The notes: a model not told the origin generated them from the sequence alone. A stretch of DNA of 64,000 nt from Prevotella intermedia ATCC 25611 = DSM 20706 (GCF_001953955.1 NZ_CP019300.1:186001-250000); one strand, 5' to 3'; positions 45,565-54,537 are shown, numbered from the stretch's first letter. Numbers and translations: made by a program.

Positions 45565-46473
45565 ATGGAGCTAAGACAACTACGATACTTCTTAAAGGTA
45601 GCAGAACTTTTGAACTTCTCGGAGGCTTCAAAGGCATTGTTCGTAACGCAAAGCACGCTGTCGCAACAAATAAAACAACTCGAAACAGAACTCGACACCA
45701 CGCTCTTTGAACGCAACAGCCACGAAGTTACGCTTACCGAAGCTGGTCAGAAACTTGTGAGATATGCACAGAAGGTAGTCGTAGATGCTGATATATGCCA
45801 GCAAAAAATGACCGATTTGAAGAGTTTGCTGACAGGCGAACTCAACATTGGGGTTACGTTTACTTTCAGTCCGCTGCTCACCGAAACCGTGCTTGAGTTT
45901 ATGGAACGCTATCCCGACGTCCGCCTTAACATCATTTACAAAACAATGGCAGAACTTATGGATATGCTGCAACGCCACGAAGTAGACTTTGTTTTGGCAT
46001 TCAAACCTACTGAAAAGAACGAAAGGGTAGAAAGCTACCTATTGTTCAACAATAATCTTGTAGCCGTAATGAGTTCCACCCACCCATTTGCCAAACGCAA
46101 AAGCATATCACTCGAAGACTTGAAAGCCTGCCAGATAGCTATGCCTGCGTGCGGTTTGCAGGCTCGAAACGCATTCGACGATATGATAGAATCGTCGGCA
46201 AATAATATAAAAACACGTTTAGAGATAAACGACATCAACATTCTGCTGAAGTTGATACGCCAAAGCAAACTCGTAACAGTGCTTGCCGAAGCCACCATTC
46301 ACAACGAAGAAGGGCTTGTGGGAATACCGCTCGAAATGCACAACGACGATATGGAAGGCTGCATTCACATGCTAAAGAATGCTTATATAAAAAACTCTGC
46401 ACGCGAGTTCTACCGCTTGTTAAGCCAGTCGCGCACCATTATGAAATACTCTTCGCTCTCTCGTCTGCTGTAA
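45565..46473 (+). CDS. LysR-type transcriptional regulator
   Basis: 302 residues. N-terminal helix-turn-helix (LRQLRYFLKVAELLNFSEA, ALFVTQSTLSQQIKQLE) and a LysR substrate-binding fold with two lobes. C-terminal region has a CQIAMPACGLQARNAF stretch with two Cys seven residues apart, of a kind seen in OxyR-like sensors, but no clear OxyR signature; CynR/CbbR-like is equally possible. Follows the ThrE genes by 16 bases, so it may be part of that transcript and act on it. Confidence 0.87.
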   Translation: MELRQLRYFLKVAELLNFSEASKALFVTQSTLSQQIKQLETELDTTLFERNSHEVTLTEAGQKLVRYAQKVVVDADICQQKMTDLKSLLTGELNIGVTFTFSPLLTETVLEFMERYPDVRLNIIYKTMAELMDMLQRHEVDFVLAFKPTEKNERVESYLLFNNNLVAVMSSTHPFAKRKSISLEDLKACQIAMPACGLQARNAFDDMIESSANNIKTRLEINDINILLKLIRQSKLVTVLAEATIHNEEGLVGIPLEMHNDDMEGCIHMLKNAYIKNSAREFYRLLSQSRTIMKYSSLSRLL

Positions 46474-46545
46474 AAAGCATACGGTTTCAGGCATACATCT
46501 ATCTTATGCTATAAGTTTGACAAGCGCGAAAAAGCGCCGAAAGAG

Positions 46546-46734
46546 TGTAAATATTTTTCACAAGCACACCTCTCACTTAACTTGCTTATTATCAATGCTT
46601 TGCAAAACCTATTGTTTTGCATTCCAAAAGCGTAGGTTTTGCACGGTAAAAGCGGCTCTTTTGCCGTCCAAAAGAGCCGCTTTCGCAATGCCAAATCGAA
46701 ATTATCGTTTTCTCAACGAATTATCTTTACAAAA
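46546..46734 (+). repeat. 189-bp modular intergenic repeat, copy 8 (core Y-X-X')
   Basis: Left arm is Y, centre X (GCGGCTC), right arm X'. The outer arms no longer pair; instead X and X' form a perfect 15-bp hairpin with a 5-base loop (CCGTC). Linkers ATTCC and ACGGT stay in place. Between convergent LysR and glutathione peroxidase genes. Confidence 0.95.
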
Positions 46735-46835
46735 CAAGGGCTATGCTTTACTATTTCAAAGCAAAAATTCTACCAACCACAACGGCTGCACACCAACCGT
46801 GAAGATGTGGCTGCGGTGGCTTTTTCCCGTTCTTC

Positions 46836-47450
46836 TTACTGCACTTTCAGCGCAGCACGAACGCCCGCCTCAACATCTTTCATATCGGCAGTAGGCTCAA
46901 AGCGGTCTACAACGTGGCCTTCGCGGTCGATTAAGAACTTGGTGAAGTTCCACTTGATGCTCGGGTTTTTCGCATAGTTAGGGTCTTGCTTGCTGAACTT
47001 TTCGTCAAGAAACTTGCCTATCTTGGTGCTCGTATCGAACCCCTTAAAGCCTTGTTGGGCTTTCAGATAGGTGTAAAGGGGCAGTTCTTTCTTGCCATTC
47101 ACCTCTATCTTGTCGAACTGTGGGAAAGTAACGCCGTAGTTTCCTGTGCAAAAAGCCTTTATCTCGTTGAGTGTTCCGGGTGCTTGCTCGCCGAATTGGT
47201 TGCACGGGAAGTCGAGAATTACGAGTCCTTGCGCCTTGTAAGTGTCGTAAAGCTTCTGCAAGGCTTCGTATTGTGGCGTGAAACCGCACTTTGTGGCTGT
47301 GTTTACAATGAGCAACACCTTGCCTTTGTAGTCTTTCAGCTTTACTGTACGCGCGTTGGCGTCCTTCACTTTAAAGTTGTACACATTCTTTTGCGCCATG
47401 GCTGGAAACGCCAAAAGCGTGCAGAAAAGGGCTAATATTATTTTCTTCAT
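46836..47450 (-). CDS. Exported glutathione peroxidase-like protein
   Basis: 204 residues with a signal peptide (IILALFCTLLAFPAMAQ). Thioredoxin-fold peroxidase with catalytic Cys55 in NTATKCGFTPQY, the FPCNQFGEQ motif (Gln89 and Cys83 as possible resolving residue) and WNFTKFLI with the active-site Trp. Uses Cys, not selenocysteine. Most bacterial members take electrons from thioredoxin; export suggests protection of the periplasm from peroxides. Lies 32 bases after the sirtuin gene on the same strand. Confidence 0.9.
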   Translation of the reverse strand: MKKIILALFCTLLAFPAMAQKNVYNFKVKDANARTVKLKDYKGKVLLIVNTATKCGFTPQYEALQKLYDTYKAQGLVILDFPCNQFGEQAPGTLNEIKAFCTGNYGVTFPQFDKIEVNGKKELPLYTYLKAQQGFKGFDTSTKIGKFLDEKFSKQDPNYAKNPSIKWNFTKFLIDREGHVVDRFEPTADMKDVEAGVRAALKVQ

Positions 47451-47482
47451 AATTTGTTTTTTAATTTATTATATAGTGTGTT

Positions 47483-48175
47483 TTAAATTCTTTCCATAAA
47501 TTCGCGCATTCCTTCGCTCGCCCCTTTGCGAATAACTGTGATGTTGGGAGTGCGTCCCGATTCCACATCGTTGGGGTCTATCAGGTAAATGGGTACGCCT
47601 GCGCGGACGTAACGCACCAAACCTGCAGCGGGATAAACGTTGAGCGAGGTGCCGACAATAACGAAAATATCGGCATCGCCCACTGCTCTTGCAGCAGGTT
47701 CTATCATCGGAACGCTTTCGCCGAAGAACACGATGAAGGGGCGAAGCAGACTTCCGTCGGCTGCTTTCTCGCCTGGCAGCACGTCGGGAGCATCTTCTGT
47801 AAGCACCTTTATATATTCGGGGTTGTAGGCATCGTCGCTCGAGCAAGCCTTTTTCAGCTCGCCGTGCAGGTGGATAACATTGGTAGAGCCTGCCGACTCG
47901 TGCAAATCGTCCACGTTCTGCGTAATCACGGTTACATCGTATTTGTCCTCCAGCTTCTTTATGAGTTTATGCCCCTCGTTAGGCTTTGCCATAAACAGTT
48001 TTTTCCGCAATCGATTGTAGAAGTTATTCACCAACACAGGGTCGCTTTCCCACGCCTCGTGGGTGGCAACTTGCTCCACTGGATAATCCTCCCACAAGCC
48101 GTCGCTGCCACGGAAAGTTTTAAAACCACTTTCCACAGACATACCCGCACCTGTCAGGAATACTATTTTCTTCAT
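47483..48175 (-). CDS. cobB: Sir2-family NAD-dependent protein deacylase without zinc cysteines
   Basis: 230 residues, cytoplasmic. Removes acyl groups from lysine with NAD. Rossmann motifs GAGMSVESGFKTFRGSDGLW, TQNVDDLHE and HLHGELKKA are present, and the VGTSLNVYPAAGLV C-terminal motif. The zinc ribbon that normally has four Cys is missing: only one Cys (ACSSD) remains in that region. Starts 32 bases before the glutathione peroxidase start; probably cotranscribed. The FWRGSDGLW position with GLWEDY suggests a SIRT5-like class III member. Confidence 0.88.
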   Translation of the reverse strand: MKKIVFLTGAGMSVESGFKTFRGSDGLWEDYPVEQVATHEAWESDPVLVNNFYNRLRKKLFMAKPNEGHKLIKKLEDKYDVTVITQNVDDLHESAGSTNVIHLHGELKKACSSDDAYNPEYIKVLTEDAPDVLPGEKAADGSLLRPFIVFFGESVPMIEPAARAVGDADIFVIVGTSLNVYPAAGLVRYVRAGVPIYLIDPNDVESGRTPNITVIRKGASEGMREFMERI

Positions 48176-48200
48176 ACTGCTATTTTATTTGTTGATTTTA

Positions 48201-48234
48201 CAAATTTAGTAATTTTAATTAGATAAATGCCAAA
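48201..48234 (-). promoter_or_regulatory. Promoter of the sirtuin-peroxidase unit
   Basis: Minus strand: TTTG (complement of 48231-48234), 22-bp spacer, TAAATTTG (complement of 48201-48208). Divergent from the FKBP cluster, where a TATCTTTG element at 48252-48259 lies on the plus strand. Confidence 0.5.
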
Positions 48235-48294
48235 CTATATTCTAAAAATAGTATCTTTGCACATTAATAATATTTAAACAAGAAAAGAAAATCA

Positions 48295-48900
48295 ATGGAC
48301 AAATTAAGCTACGCTTTGGGTATCGGCATCGGTACACAGCTCAGTGAAATGGGTGCAAGCAACTTGAATATCGACGACTTTGCACTAGCGATTAAGGACG
48401 TAATAGCAGGCAACAAGTTACAGGTAAGCAACGAAGAGGCACAAACACTCGTAAACAACTTCTTTGCTGAACAACAGGCAAAGCAAGAGGCTGCCGCTGC
48501 CGAAGCAGGCAAAGTGGCTAAAGCTGTAGGCGAGGACTTCTTGGCTGAGAATGCGAAAAAAGAGGGCGTTGTAGTGTTGCCTTCAGGTCTTCAATACGAA
48601 GTTATCGCAGAAGGAAACGACAAGAAACCAAGTGCAACAAGCAAGGTGAAGTGCCACTACGAAGGTACGCTCATAGACGGAACCAAGTTCGATAGCTCGT
48701 ACGACCGCGGCGAACCTGCAACATTTGGCTTGAACCAAGTAATAGCAGGCTGGACAGAAGGTGTGCAACTGATGGGCGAAGGTGCGAAATACCGCTTCTT
48801 CATTCCTTACAACCTTGCTTATGGAGAGCGTGGCGCAGGAGCATCAATTCCTCCATACGCAGCTTTGGTATTCGTAGTAGAACTCATTGAGGTGCTTTAA
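48295..48900 (+). CDS. FKBP-type peptidyl-prolyl isomerase, cytoplasmic, FklB/Mip type
   Basis: 201 residues. N-terminal helical dimerisation part (residues 1-85) and a C-terminal FKBP domain with GLQYEVI, VKCHYEGTLIDGTKFDSS, GWTEGVQLM and FFIPYNLAYGERGAGASIPPYAAL motifs. No signal peptide, so cytoplasmic, unlike the two that follow. First of three tandem FKBP genes; gap of 42 bases to the next. Speeds proline isomerisation in folding. Confidence 0.93.
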   Translation: MDKLSYALGIGIGTQLSEMGASNLNIDDFALAIKDVIAGNKLQVSNEEAQTLVNNFFAEQQAKQEAAAAEAGKVAKAVGEDFLAENAKKEGVVVLPSGLQYEVIAEGNDKKPSATSKVKCHYEGTLIDGTKFDSSYDRGEPATFGLNQVIAGWTEGVQLMGEGAKYRFFIPYNLAYGERGAGASIPPYAALVFVVELIEVL

Positions 48901-48942
48901 GCGAAAGAATAATAACTTAAAAATAATAACACAATAAAGAAA

Positions 48943-49836
48943 ATGAAGAAACTTACAGTTGTAGCCGCATTGGCTATCGCCGCAGCCAGCTTTACTGCAT
49001 GTGGCAATCAGGCTCCAAAAGAAGACTTGAAATCAGACATCGATTCATTGAGCTACGCCTTTGGTATCGACCAAGGACAGGGTGTTAAGCAATACTTGCA
49101 GCAGATGAACATCGACACAGCTTACATTGACGAGTTCATTAAAGGTTTGAACGATGGTGCAACGAACATGGACGACAAGAAGAAAGCAGCTTACAACGCT
49201 GGTATCGGTGTCGGCATGAACATGAATATGGTAATTAAAAACCAAATCAACAAGAGCATCTTCGGCGAAGATTCTACTCAGTCTATCTCGTTGAGCAACT
49301 TCCTTGCAGGTTTTGCAGCAAGCGCAAAGGGCAACAACAAGAATATGACCATAGAGAAAGCTCGCCAAATTGAGCAAAAAGTACCACAAGCCATTCAGGC
49401 AAAAACTGCTGAAAAGAAGTTCGGCGACAACAAGAAAAAGAACGATGCCTATATGGCAAAGGTGGCAAAGAACCCTGAAATGAAGGCTTTGAAGCAAGGC
49501 GTTTACTACAAGGAAATAAAGGCAGGAACAGGCGCGAAGCCTACTGCGTCGCAGGTAGTAAAGATTAGCTACGAAGGAAAGACCATCGATGGCAAGGTAT
49601 TCGATAAGAACGACGGCGTAACAATGCAAATCGGACAAGCTGTTCCTGGTTTCAACGAAGCACTGCTGAATATGCCTGTGGGTGCGAAGTGGGAAGTTTA
49701 CATTCCTTACGCAGCTGGTTACAACGCACAGCAGCCAAGTCCTGACATCAAGCCTTTCTCTACTTTGATATTCACTATCGAAATGTTGTCTATCGAAAAG
49801 ACAGAGAACGCAGGGGCAGAAATGCCAATGAACTAA
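48943..49836 (+). CDS. FKBP-type peptidyl-prolyl isomerase, lipoprotein
   Basis: 297 residues. Lipoprotein signal (AASFTACG, Cys near residue 21). Long N-terminal helical part with YNAGIGVGMNMNM, then FKBP domain from about residue 180 (GVYYKEIKAGTGAKP, VVKISYEGKTIDGKVFDKN, YIPYAAGYNAQQPS). The N-terminal extension and the duplicated arrangement match the MIP/FkpA family in Bacteroidota. Sits between a cytoplasmic and a periplasmic FKBP. Followed by a terminator. Confidence 0.92.
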   Translation: MKKLTVVAALAIAAASFTACGNQAPKEDLKSDIDSLSYAFGIDQGQGVKQYLQQMNIDTAYIDEFIKGLNDGATNMDDKKKAAYNAGIGVGMNMNMVIKNQINKSIFGEDSTQSISLSNFLAGFAASAKGNNKNMTIEKARQIEQKVPQAIQAKTAEKKFGDNKKKNDAYMAKVAKNPEMKALKQGVYYKEIKAGTGAKPTASQVVKISYEGKTIDGKVFDKNDGVTMQIGQAVPGFNEALLNMPVGAKWEVYIPYAAGYNAQQPSPDIKPFSTLIFTIEMLSIEKTENAGAEMPMN

Positions 49837-49862
49837 TCGGAAATAAATTTCATAGTATATAT

Positions 49863-49902
49863 AATAAGGTGGGTTGGGACACGATTTAGCCCAATCCACC
49901 TT
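49863..49902 (+). terminator. Terminator between second and third FKBP genes
   Basis: AAGGTGGGTTGGG (49863-49875) and CCCAATCCACCTT form a stem with one wobble, followed by TTC. The third gene may be partly insulated from the first two. Confidence 0.7.
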
Positions 49903-49978
49903 TTCATTACTACACTATTTTATGGAAAACAACAAGGGATTGCAACTTGTAAGCATTCCCGTTTAATCAAAAAGAACT

Positions 49979-50929
49979 ATGAAGAAAATAGCATTTATAG
50001 CATTGCTCGTTATGGCAAGTGCAGGTTTCAACACTGCAAATGCACAGAGCAAGAAAGGGAAAAAACAGAAAAAGCAAGAACCAAGAGAAGCAATAGCTAT
50101 CACAGCACCTGTTAGCGATGAGACCGCAATAATCACAACGAAGTTCGATTCGTTAAGTTACGCAGCAGGTATAAGTATGACACGTGGGTTGGAAGAATAT
50201 CTTGCCAACCAGTTAGGAGTATTGAAAGGAGATATGCCCGACTTTATACGCGGACTGAAAGAGGGCATATCAAAACGTAAGGACACTTCTTTCTCTGCTT
50301 ACACAGCAGGTTTGCAAATCGCAGCACAGGTAGAAAGAGCCATGCTTCCCAATATAAAGAAGCAGTTTAAAGGTACATCTGCAGAAATCAACGACAAGTT
50401 CTTCTTCAAAGGTCTCATTGCTGCTATGGAAAAAGACACTACCTTCTTCAAACAAGAAGAAGCGCAAGAATACATTTCTAAAAAGCAAAAAGCATTGGCA
50501 GAGCAACGCAATGCACAAACAAAAGCTATAGGAGAGAAGTTCCTTGCAGAGAATAAGAAGAAGGCTGGAGTAATTACTTTGCCAAGCGGATTGCAGTATA
50601 AGGTACTCGTTAAGGGCAATGGACCGAAGCCAACAAAGGACGACCAGGTCGCAGTTGTATATGAAGGGCGCACCATCGACGGCAAAGTGTTCGATGCGAC
50701 AGCACGCCACGGAAAGCCAAACGACACTTTCGGAGTAAGCAATCTGATTAAAGGGTGGACAGAAGCCCTCACGCTTATGCCGGTAGGGTCTAAGTGGGAG
50801 ATTTACATTCCGCAAGAACTGGCTTATGGTGCTCGCGGTGCTGGCGACGACATCGCACCTTATTCAACGCTTATCTTTACCCTTGAACTGCAAGATATAG
50901 TAAAGACAGCAAAAGGTTCTAATAAGTAA
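49979..50929 (+). CDS. FKBP-type peptidyl-prolyl isomerase, periplasmic
   Basis: 316 residues. Signal peptide of ordinary type (IAFIALLVMASAGFNTANAQ) with no lipobox, then a basic Lys-rich stretch (SKKGKKQKKQEPRE), a helical region, and an FKBP domain from about residue 195 (GLQYKVLVKGNGPKP, VVYEGRTIDGKVFDATAR, IPQELAYGARGAGDDIAPYSTL). Third of the tandem cluster. Same family as the two before, with different targeting, so the three serve three compartments. Confidence 0.92.
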   Translation: MKKIAFIALLVMASAGFNTANAQSKKGKKQKKQEPREAIAITAPVSDETAIITTKFDSLSYAAGISMTRGLEEYLANQLGVLKGDMPDFIRGLKEGISKRKDTSFSAYTAGLQIAAQVERAMLPNIKKQFKGTSAEINDKFFFKGLIAAMEKDTTFFKQEEAQEYISKKQKALAEQRNAQTKAIGEKFLAENKKKAGVITLPSGLQYKVLVKGNGPKPTKDDQVAVVYEGRTIDGKVFDATARHGKPNDTFGVSNLIKGWTEALTLMPVGSKWEIYIPQELAYGARGAGDDIAPYSTLIFTLELQDIVKTAKGSNK

Positions 50930-50950
50930 TCATCTTTAGGAATATCTGAC

Positions 50951-50977
50951 AAAATGTGCCTTCGGGCACATTTTTTT
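50951..50977 (+). terminator. Terminator of the FKBP cluster, TTCG tetraloop
   Basis: AAAATGTGCC-TTCG-GGCACATTTTTTT: a perfect stem with the stable UUCG loop and a seven-T run. Textbook intrinsic terminator. Confidence 0.93.
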
Positions 50978-50988
50978 ATTTATTTTTG

Positions 50989-51019
50989 TTGTCTAATCCA
51001 TTTAAAATGCCTACTTTTG
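50989..51019 (+). promoter_or_regulatory. Promoter of the Lrp-family gene
   Basis: TTG at 50989-50991, 20-bp spacer, TACTTTTG at 51012-51019. Start codon at 51078. Confidence 0.7.
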
Positions 51020-51077
51020 CTTTCAAATTGTAAACTAACTATCTTGCTTACCACAGGCAAGTAAAACCTAAAAATTT

Positions 51078-51542
51078 ATGGATAAGATTGATAAATTAGA
51101 CAGAAAGATATTGAGTATCTTGTCGCAAAACGCTCGTATCCCGTTTAAAGATGTAGCAGCAGAGTGTGGCGTATCGCGCGCTGCAATCCATCAAAGAGTC
51201 CAACACCTTATCGAAAATGGCGTAATTATAGGCAGCGGCTTCCACGTAAACCCCAAAAGTCTTGGTTATACCACATGTACTTACGTTGGCTTGAACCTCG
51301 AACGCGGTTCAATGTATCGCGATGTAGTGGAGCGTATCAGCACCATTCCTGAAGTTATAGAGTGCCATTTCACCACAGGTTCGTACACTATGCTCGTCAA
51401 ACTCTTCGCAAAGGACAACGAACAACTGATGGATTTGCTCAACAACAAGATTCAAAGCATTCCTGGTGTAGTATCTACCGAAACGCTTATCTCGCTCGAA
51501 CAGAGTATCAAACGCGAAATCCCAATCGCCGAGGAACTATAA
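51078..51542 (+). CDS. Lrp/AsnC family transcriptional regulator
   Basis: 154 residues. N-terminal winged helix (LDRKILSILSQNARIPFKDVAAECGVSRAAIHQRVQHL) and C-terminal RAM/AsnC ligand-binding domain (CTYVGLNLERGS... LVKLFAKDNEQLM). Usually senses an amino acid. Lies 47 bases before the C26-M19 peptidase gene and may control peptide or amino-acid use by the genes that follow, an inference from position. Confidence 0.92.
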   Translation: MDKIDKLDRKILSILSQNARIPFKDVAAECGVSRAAIHQRVQHLIENGVIIGSGFHVNPKSLGYTTCTYVGLNLERGSMYRDVVERISTIPEVIECHFTTGSYTMLVKLFAKDNEQLMDLLNNKIQSIPGVVSTETLISLEQSIKREIPIAEEL

Positions 51543-51589
51543 ATAAAGCAAACAACAGACTGCTGCTATCACCTATTTAAATAAAGATT

Positions 51590-53458
51590 ATGACACTAAA
51601 CTATAATTTGGACGCCCATTTGGCAGAACTTTACGAAAGCTATCCAGAGGGAAACAACAAGCCTATTATTGGTATTACCACCAACTTTTCGGGGCAAGAT
51701 GTTACCATTCGTGAGGTTTTCCACAAACAGGTGATAGATGCTGGAGGCACACCGCTACTTATTCCGCCCACCACCGACAAGCAAATACTTGCCAATATAC
51801 TCGACCGCATCGACGGACTTCTGCTTTCAGGCGGTGCCGATGTGAACCCTTTGTGGGCTGGCGAAGAGCCAACGCTCAACGTAGGCAACATAAACGATAA
51901 GCGAGACCTATCCGAACTGCTCACTACACGGTTGGCTTACAATCGCCAAATACCCATATTCGCCGTGTGCAGAGGTATGCAGGTCTTGGCCATTGCGTTA
52001 GATGGAAAGGTGCAACAGCACATTTACGACCCTTATATCGTTGAGGAAACAGGGGAAAAGAAGCTCGCACGCTTGAAAAATGCTACTACCTTGCGCCCTG
52101 CAAAGCTAAAGCACGACCAGAGTGCAGCCTTCACCGAGCCTACGCACAGCATTGCAATAGAACCCGATTCCATACTTCATTCCATCTACAAGCAAGACCA
52201 AATCTTTGTAAACTCCTTCCATCACCAAGCTGTTTCTGTGCCCGGAAAGCGGTTTAAAGCAACGGCTTACGCTCCCGACGGCGTTATAGAGTGCATGGAA
52301 AGTGCCGAATTCAAACCTATCTTAGGTGTTCAGTGGCACCCGGAATGGTTGGAAGAAGAAGGTCAGAAGCTGTTCAAATGGTTTGTAAACGAAGCCGACA
52401 ACTTCCGCACAGCCAAGCAACTGCACACACGCATACTCACACTCGACACCCATTGCGACACTCCTATGTTCTTCCCACAAGGCGTAGACTTTGCCAAACG
52501 CGACCCACGCATTCTTTACGACCTGCATAAGATGACAGAAGGACACCAAGATGCCGTTACAATGGCAGCCTATTTGCCTCAACCACGCATAGGCGAAACA
52601 TTCTCATCGAAGATAGACGTGGAGGGATTAAAGCGTTTTAACCCTGAACTGACCGACGTTTTAGACAACCTTACGCCCATTTCCTACGCCGATTTAATCT
52701 TCAACAAGATAGAGAAAATAGTAAAAGAAAACAGCCGCTACCTCAGTATTGCGCGCACACCGTCCGACCTTTACGAAGACAAACGAAAGGGACGCAAGAG
52801 CATTATGTTTGCTATTGAAAACGGTTTGGCGTTGGAAGGCGACCTTGCCAACGTGAAATACTTCGCACAACGTGGTGTTACGTACATCACACTGTGCCAT
52901 AACGGCGACAACGACATCTGCGATTCGGCACGAGGGAGCAGCCTTCACGGCGGCGTGAGCAAGTTTGGCATTGAAGTAATCAAGGAAATGAACCGCAACG
53001 GCATTATGGTAGACCTCAGCCACGGCGGCGAAAAGAGTTTCTACGATGCACTTGAAATAAGCAGTCAGCCCATTGTGTGCAGCCATTCCAACAGCAAAGC
53101 CCTCTGCGACGTACCTCGCAACCTTACCGACGACCAGCTGAAAGCATTGGCAAAGAAAGGCGGCGTGGCACACATTACCCTCTATGGAGGCTTCTTGTGC
53201 AAAGGCGGAACGGCTTCAATTCTCGATGCCATTGCGCATTTAGAGCACGCAATAGATGTTATGGGTATCGACCACGTAGGTATCGGAACCGACTTCGATG
53301 GCGACGGAACAGTGCGTGGAATGGCAGATGCAAGCGAAATGATAAACTTCACCCGCCATTTGCTTGCTCACAAATATAGCGAACGCGACATAGAAAAGAT
53401 ATGGGGAGGCAACTGGCTGCGCGTAATGGCACAGGTACAGGCTGCCAAACAAAAATAA
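51590..53458 (+). CDS. Fusion of a C26 (gamma-glutamyl hydrolase-like) amidase and an M19 membrane dipeptidase
   Basis: 622 residues. Residues ~20-265 form a class I glutamine-amidotransferase domain of peptidase C26 type: GLLLSGGADVNPLW, AVCRGMQ (nucleophile C127), and VQWHPEW (H250, E252). Residues ~280-620 form an M19 renal-dipeptidase TIM-barrel: LDTHCDTP (H288, D290), EG/H ligands in THCHNGDNDICDSARG-like segment, VDLSHGG, CSHSNSKALCD and IGTDFDGDG. No signal peptide, so cytoplasmic. The pair suits breakdown of gamma-glutamyl peptides followed by dipeptides. The two halves are separate proteins in most bacteria. Confidence 0.88.
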   Translation: MTLNYNLDAHLAELYESYPEGNNKPIIGITTNFSGQDVTIREVFHKQVIDAGGTPLLIPPTTDKQILANILDRIDGLLLSGGADVNPLWAGEEPTLNVGNINDKRDLSELLTTRLAYNRQIPIFAVCRGMQVLAIALDGKVQQHIYDPYIVEETGEKKLARLKNATTLRPAKLKHDQSAAFTEPTHSIAIEPDSILHSIYKQDQIFVNSFHHQAVSVPGKRFKATAYAPDGVIECMESAEFKPILGVQWHPEWLEEEGQKLFKWFVNEADNFRTAKQLHTRILTLDTHCDTPMFFPQGVDFAKRDPRILYDLHKMTEGHQDAVTMAAYLPQPRIGETFSSKIDVEGLKRFNPELTDVLDNLTPISYADLIFNKIEKIVKENSRYLSIARTPSDLYEDKRKGRKSIMFAIENGLALEGDLANVKYFAQRGVTYITLCHNGDNDICDSARGSSLHGGVSKFGIEVIKEMNRNGIMVDLSHGGEKSFYDALEISSQPIVCSHSNSKALCDVPRNLTDDQLKALAKKGGVAHITLYGGFLCKGGTASILDAIAHLEHAIDVMGIDHVGIGTDFDGDGTVRGMADASEMINFTRHLLAHKYSERDIEKIWGGNWLRVMAQVQAAKQK

Positions 53459-53469
53459 AAAGAACAACG

Positions 53470-54492
53470 ATGAACGGAAAAATAAAGTTTTTATGCAGTG
53501 GTATGGCAGTGCTTTTACTTGCTGCCTTCGCCTTTAGTTGCAAAGGAAAATCGTCTAACAACAGCACCGAAGACGGCGACACAGTGGCAACAGCAAAGCC
53601 CGTTGGCCCTACATTCAACCCCGATTCGGCATTCGCCTATACGGCAGCGCAGTGCGATTTCGGTCCTCGCACAATGAATTCGTCGGCTCACGACAAGTGC
53701 GAACAATGGATTATCAGCAAGTTTAAGCAATACGGCTGCGAGGTTCAGACGCAGAAAGCCGACCTGAAAGCTTACGACGGCACGATATTAAAATCGACAA
53801 ACATCATCGCCCGTACCAATCCCAACGCACAACGGCGCATCTTGCTCTGTGCACACTGGGACAGTAGACCGTGGGCAGACAACGACCCTGACTCTACCAA
53901 CCACAAGAAACCCGTTATGGCAGCCAACGACGGAGCTTCTGGTGTTGGTGTTATGATAGAATTAGCACGCCAGTTACAAGCCGACAGCACGCTGAACGTA
54001 GGTGTCGATTTCGTTTGTTTCGACGCTGAAGACTGGGGTGTGCCGCAGTGGGAAACCAACTATCAAGAACAGTCGGGCGACAGTTGGGCTTTGGGTTCCA
54101 ACTATTTTGCAAAGAACCTGCCCCTCACCGTTCGTCCCGAATTTGGCATTTTGCTCGATATGGTAGGTGGCGAAGGTGCCCAATTCTACAAGGAAGGCAT
54201 TTCCCTGCAATATGCGCCAGACATCGTAAACCGAGTTTGGGAAGCTGCAAAGAGTGCTGGCTTCGAGGCATATTTCCCTACAACGAGAGGCGGAATGGTA
54301 ACAGACGACCATTATCCGCTCAACAAAATAGCAGCCATTCCTACGATTGACATCATTCCGCACTATCCCGATTGCGCACAAAGCACGTTCGGTCCTACGT
54401 GGCACACCGTAAGCGACACGATGGAACACATAGACCGTGCAACACTGCAGGCGGTTGGACAAACACTCATTCAGCTTATTTACACCCTGTAA
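53470..54492 (+). CDS. Glutaminyl-peptide cyclotransferase-like lipoprotein (M28 fold)
   Basis: 340 residues from ATG at 53470; the frame is open 23 codons upstream, but a lipoprotein signal (LLLAAFAFSCKG) starts here. M28-type zinc fold with AHWDSRPWADND (zinc His/Asp and the WDSRPWAD of animal-type glutaminyl cyclases), AANDGASGVGVMIE, DFVCFDAEDWG and DDHYPLNK. Cyclises N-terminal Gln to pyroglutamate. Oral Bacteroidota (Porphyromonas, Tannerella, Prevotella intermedia) have this enzyme, where it caps exported proteins after signal cleavage. Starts 11 bases after the fusion gene. Confidence 0.88.
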   Translation: MNGKIKFLCSGMAVLLLAAFAFSCKGKSSNNSTEDGDTVATAKPVGPTFNPDSAFAYTAAQCDFGPRTMNSSAHDKCEQWIISKFKQYGCEVQTQKADLKAYDGTILKSTNIIARTNPNAQRRILLCAHWDSRPWADNDPDSTNHKKPVMAANDGASGVGVMIELARQLQADSTLNVGVDFVCFDAEDWGVPQWETNYQEQSGDSWALGSNYFAKNLPLTVRPEFGILLDMVGGEGAQFYKEGISLQYAPDIVNRVWEAAKSAGFEAYFPTTRGGMVTDDHYPLNKIAAIPTIDIIPHYPDCAQSTFGPTWHTVSDTMEHIDRATLQAVGQTLIQLIYTL

Positions 54493-54537
54493 GAGCAGTG
54501 CCAATTAAGAGCGTTCCTCTATTGGTACAAGCTAAAA

